Below are positions 7,038 through 8,790 of a stretch of DNA of 8,790 bases, piece after piece. Both the position numbers and the translations under genes were made by a program. This DNA is from Betaproteobacteria bacterium (GTDB taxonomy: Bacteria; Pseudomonadota; Gammaproteobacteria; Burkholderiales; Burkholderiaceae): assembly GCA_009921765.1 (NCBI GenBank), contig RFXC01000182.1, forward strand, positions 1 to 8,790, read 5' to 3'. The notes below the pieces were generated by a model. It was given only the letters and a program-made list of their open reading frames with translations. It was not told the origin of the DNA and ran no database searches. How positions within the stretch are numbered: the stretch's first letter is position 1; every line of letters begins with the position of its first letter.

Positions 7038-8027
7038 TCAGGCGGCCTCAGCCCGGCTGCGTGCCGCGCGCCTGGCAGCATGTGCGGCCGCGGCCTCGCG
7101 AACCCAGGCGCCTTTGTCATGGGCACTCTGCCGCGCCGCGATCCGCTCGCGATTGCAGGGCCCGTCACCGCCCACCACCTGCCAGAATTCATCCCAGTTG
7201 ATCGGGCCGTGGTCGTAGTGGCCGCGGTCGGCGTTCCAGCGCAGATCGGGGTCGGGCAGCGTGATGCCCAGCAACTCCGCCTGCGGGACGGTGGCATCGA
7301 TGAATTTCTGACGCAGATCGTCGTTCGAAATACGCTTGATGCCCCATTTCATGGTCTGTGCCGAGTGAATCGAGTCGGCATCGCTGGGCCCGAACATCAT
7401 CACCACCGGCCACCACCAGCGGTTCACCGCGTCCTGCACCATGGCGCGCTGCGACTCGGTGCCGCGCATCATGGACAGGAGCGACTCGAAACCCTGCCGC
7501 TGGTGAAAAGACTCTTCCTTACAGATACGGATCATTGCCCGCGCATACGGCCCGTATGAGCAGCGGCAAAGCGGGATCTGGTTCATGATCGCCGCGCCAT
7601 CCACCAGCCACCCGATGACGCCGACATCGGCCCAGGTGAGCGTGGGGTAATTGAAGATGCTGGAGTATTTCGCCCGGCCGTCTAGCAGCGCCTGCTGCAT
7701 TTGCGCCCTCGGCGTGCCCAGTGTTTCGGCCGCCGCGTAGAGGTAGAGCCCGTGACCGCCCTCGTCCTGGATTTTGGCAAGCAGAATGGCTTTGCGTTTC
7801 AGGCTGGGGGCGCGCGTGACCCAGTTACCCTCCGGCAGCATGCCCACGATTTCCGAGTGCGCGTGCTGCGAGATCTGCCGCACGAGCGTTCGCCGATAGG
7901 CATCGGGCATCCAGTCCTGCGGTTCGACCTTTCGGTCGGCTGCGATGCGCGCCTCAAACGCTTGCTCGGCATCGTTGCCCGCCACGGCAGCGGGTTCACG
8001 GGAGAGATCCATCGACTGGGTGTACAT
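7038..8027 (-). CDS. paaA: Phenylacetyl-CoA epoxidase catalytic diiron subunit PaaA
   Basis: A 329-residue catalytic subunit of the bacterial multicomponent monooxygenase that converts phenylacetyl-CoA to the 1,2-epoxide. Near-universal family stretches are visible: [11 protein letters not shown] (35-45), [15 protein letters not shown] (55-69), [13 protein letters not shown] (85-97), [20 protein letters not shown] (127-146), [14 protein letters not shown] (168-181) and [19 protein letters not shown] (247-265). Predicted diiron ligands, by alignment in mind with E. coli PaaA, are E59, E89, H92, D143, E172 and H175, all present. The ATG at 8027 has a GGAG 5 nt upstream; Met6 is a less favoured alternative. 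It is the first gene of the minus-strand operon, with its promoter and operator at 8065-8094. The Ala/Arg-rich C-terminal tail is slightly longer than in E. coli. Confidence 0.97.
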   Translation of the reverse strand: MYTQSMDLSREPAAVAGNDAEQAFEARIAADRKVEPQDWMPDAYRRTLVRQISQHAHSEIVGMLPEGNWVTRAPSLKRKAILLAKIQDEGGHGLYLYAAAETLGTPRAQMQQALLDGRAKYSSIFNYPTLTWADVGVIGWLVDGAAIMNQIPLCRCSYGPYARAMIRICKEESFHQRQGFESLLSMMRGTESQRAMVQDAVNRWWWPVVMMFGPSDADSIHSAQTMKWGIKRISNDDLRQKFIDATVPQAELLGITLPDPDLRWNADRGHYDHGPINWDEFWQVVGGDGPCNRERIAARQSAHDKGAWVREAAAAHAARRAARSRAEAA

Positions 8028-8064
8028 CGTGACTCCGTCTTCTGTCGGTCGATCAGAAAACGGG

Positions 8065-8094
8065 AGTATATTAGCCGACCGACCGGTCGGTCAG
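8065..8094 (-). promoter_or_regulatory. Predicted paaA operon promoter
   Basis: Read on the minus strand, TATACT (8065-8070) is a good -10 and CTGACC (8089-8094) a moderate -35 with an 18-bp spacer. Transcription would begin near 8058, leaving a leader of about 30 nt before the paaA ATG. The palindromic operator fills most of the -35 and spacer. An overlapping TAATAT could serve as an alternative -10. Confidence 0.6.
8075..8094. promoter_or_regulatory. Palindromic operator, probable TetR/PaaR site
   Basis: The sequence gaccgaccggtcggtc at 8077-8092 is a perfect 16-bp inverted repeat; one mismatch pair at 8076/8093 and one further matching pair extend it to 20 bp. TetR-family operators are typically palindromes of this size, and PaaR operators described in other bacteria are GACC/GGTC-type palindromes as I recall. 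It overlaps the -35 and spacer of the paaA promoter, so bound repressor would exclude RNA polymerase. No second complete copy was seen in the window. Confidence 0.75.
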
Positions 8095-8101
8095 GTTCCC
8101 T

Positions 8102-8187
8102 GGAGGGGTGCCCGAGTGGCTAAAGGGGGCAGACTGTAAATCTGTTGGCTTACGCCTACGTTGGTTCGAATCCAACCTCCTCCACCA
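8102..8187 (+). tRNA. tRNA-Tyr (anticodon GTA)
   Basis: An 86-nt class II tRNA with a long variable arm, as usual for bacterial tRNA-Tyr. The acceptor GGAGGGG (8102-8108) pairs with CTCCTCC (8177-8183) with one G-T wobble. The anticodon stem GCAGA/TCTGT encloses CTGTAAA with GTA at 8136-8138. The T-arm is GTTGG-TTCGAAT-CCAAC. Discriminator A is at 8184 and the CCA is encoded (8185-8187). It is the first gene of the tRNA-tuf unit, only 74 bp from the divergent paaA start codon. Confidence 0.97.
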
Positions 8188-8200
8188 GGAATGTTTTCAG

Positions 8201-8248
8201 CGGTTCAGGTGAGCAGCGGTTCAGGAGGTCGACGGTTCAGGAGATGGC
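8201..8248 (+). repeat. Three tandem 16-bp units in the tRNA-Tyr/tRNA-Gly spacer
   Basis: CGGTTCAGG occurs at 8201, 8217 and 8233, exactly 16 bp apart. Each copy is followed by a G two bases on (TG, AG, AG) and then by a divergent tail. The first two copies also share CAG immediately upstream. The unit is not a coding feature. It lies wholly in the 141-bp spacer between two tRNA genes. Confidence 0.7.
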
Positions 8249-8328
8249 TGCGGTGCAACGTCGGCGATTTCGCGTTGACTGCAGGGTGTTCTTGGCCGGG
8301 TGGCAGCCAATTGGAGTTGTCGTCGCGT

Positions 8329-8402
8329 GCGGGTGTAGCTCAATGGTAGAGCAGAAGCCTTCCAAGCTTACGACGAGGGTTCGATTCCCTTCACCCGCTC
8401 CA
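8329..8402 (+). tRNA. tRNA-Gly (anticodon TCC)
   Basis: A 74-nt tRNA. The acceptor GCGGGTG (8329-8335) pairs fully with CACCCGC (8392-8398). The D-arm GTAGCTCAATGGTAGAGC is standard. The anticodon loop CTTCCAA carries TCC at 8361-8363. The T-arm is GAGGG-TTCGATT-CCCTT, the discriminator is T8399 and the CCA is encoded. The outermost anticodon-stem pair is a G/A mismatch (8354/8370), which I recall from other betaproteobacterial tRNA-Gly(TCC). Confidence 0.97.
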
Positions 8403-8450
8403 CGTTGAACCTGAGCCCGTTTGCAGTGTCGGGTTTGCGGTTTTGATTTT

Positions 8451-8790
<340 letters not shown>

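Overview
The window looks like chromosomal DNA of a GC-rich betaproteobacterium, probably Burkholderiales. The evidence is a PhaM-type polyhydroxyalkanoate (PHA) granule protein, a paaABCDE cluster with a TetR-type regulator, and a tRNA-Tyr/tRNA-Gly/tRNA-Thr/tuf block of the kind that precedes secE-nusG and the ribosomal protein genes in beta- and gammaproteobacteria. The genus cannot be named from sequence reading alone. There is no sign of mobile DNA, phage or CRISPR.

Layout. At the left edge, on the minus strand, is the N-terminal part of phaM (1-570). Diverging from it on the plus strand is a two-gene unit: a small CoA-binding (COG1832-type) protein (721-1200) and a PLP-dependent O-acetylhomoserine sulfhydrylase, MetY (1225-2514). 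Converging on that unit from the right is a compact seven-gene minus-strand operon, read from 8027 down to 2593: paaA, paaB, paaC, paaD, paaE, a TetR regulator (probably PaaR) and a metallo-beta-lactamase-fold protein. Spacings are 25 nt, 57 nt, a 4-nt overlap, 14 nt, a 1-nt overlap (TGATG) and a 29-nt overlap. The right end, on the plus strand, carries tRNA-Tyr(GTA), tRNA-Gly(TCC), tRNA-Thr(GGT) and the first 29 codons of tuf.

How it works together. PaaA, B, C and E form the ring-1,2-phenylacetyl-CoA epoxidase and PaaD is its iron-sulfur maturation factor. This is the committed aerobic ring-activation step of phenylacetate breakdown. The remaining pathway genes (paaK, G, Z, F, H, J) are not in the window and must lie elsewhere. 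A perfect 16-bp palindrome (8077-8092) overlaps the predicted paaA promoter and is the likely operator for the TetR protein, which would therefore repress its own operon until an inducer, by family precedent phenylacetyl-CoA, accumulates.

The least explained parts are: the terminal MBL-fold gene, whose HxHxDH motif has become HYHAVR and whose last metal histidine is replaced by Arg; the 74-bp gap in which the catabolic promoter/operator and the tRNA-tuf promoter must be packed back to back; a 13-bp stem in the tuf leader; and a three-copy 16-bp tandem repeat between two tRNAs.
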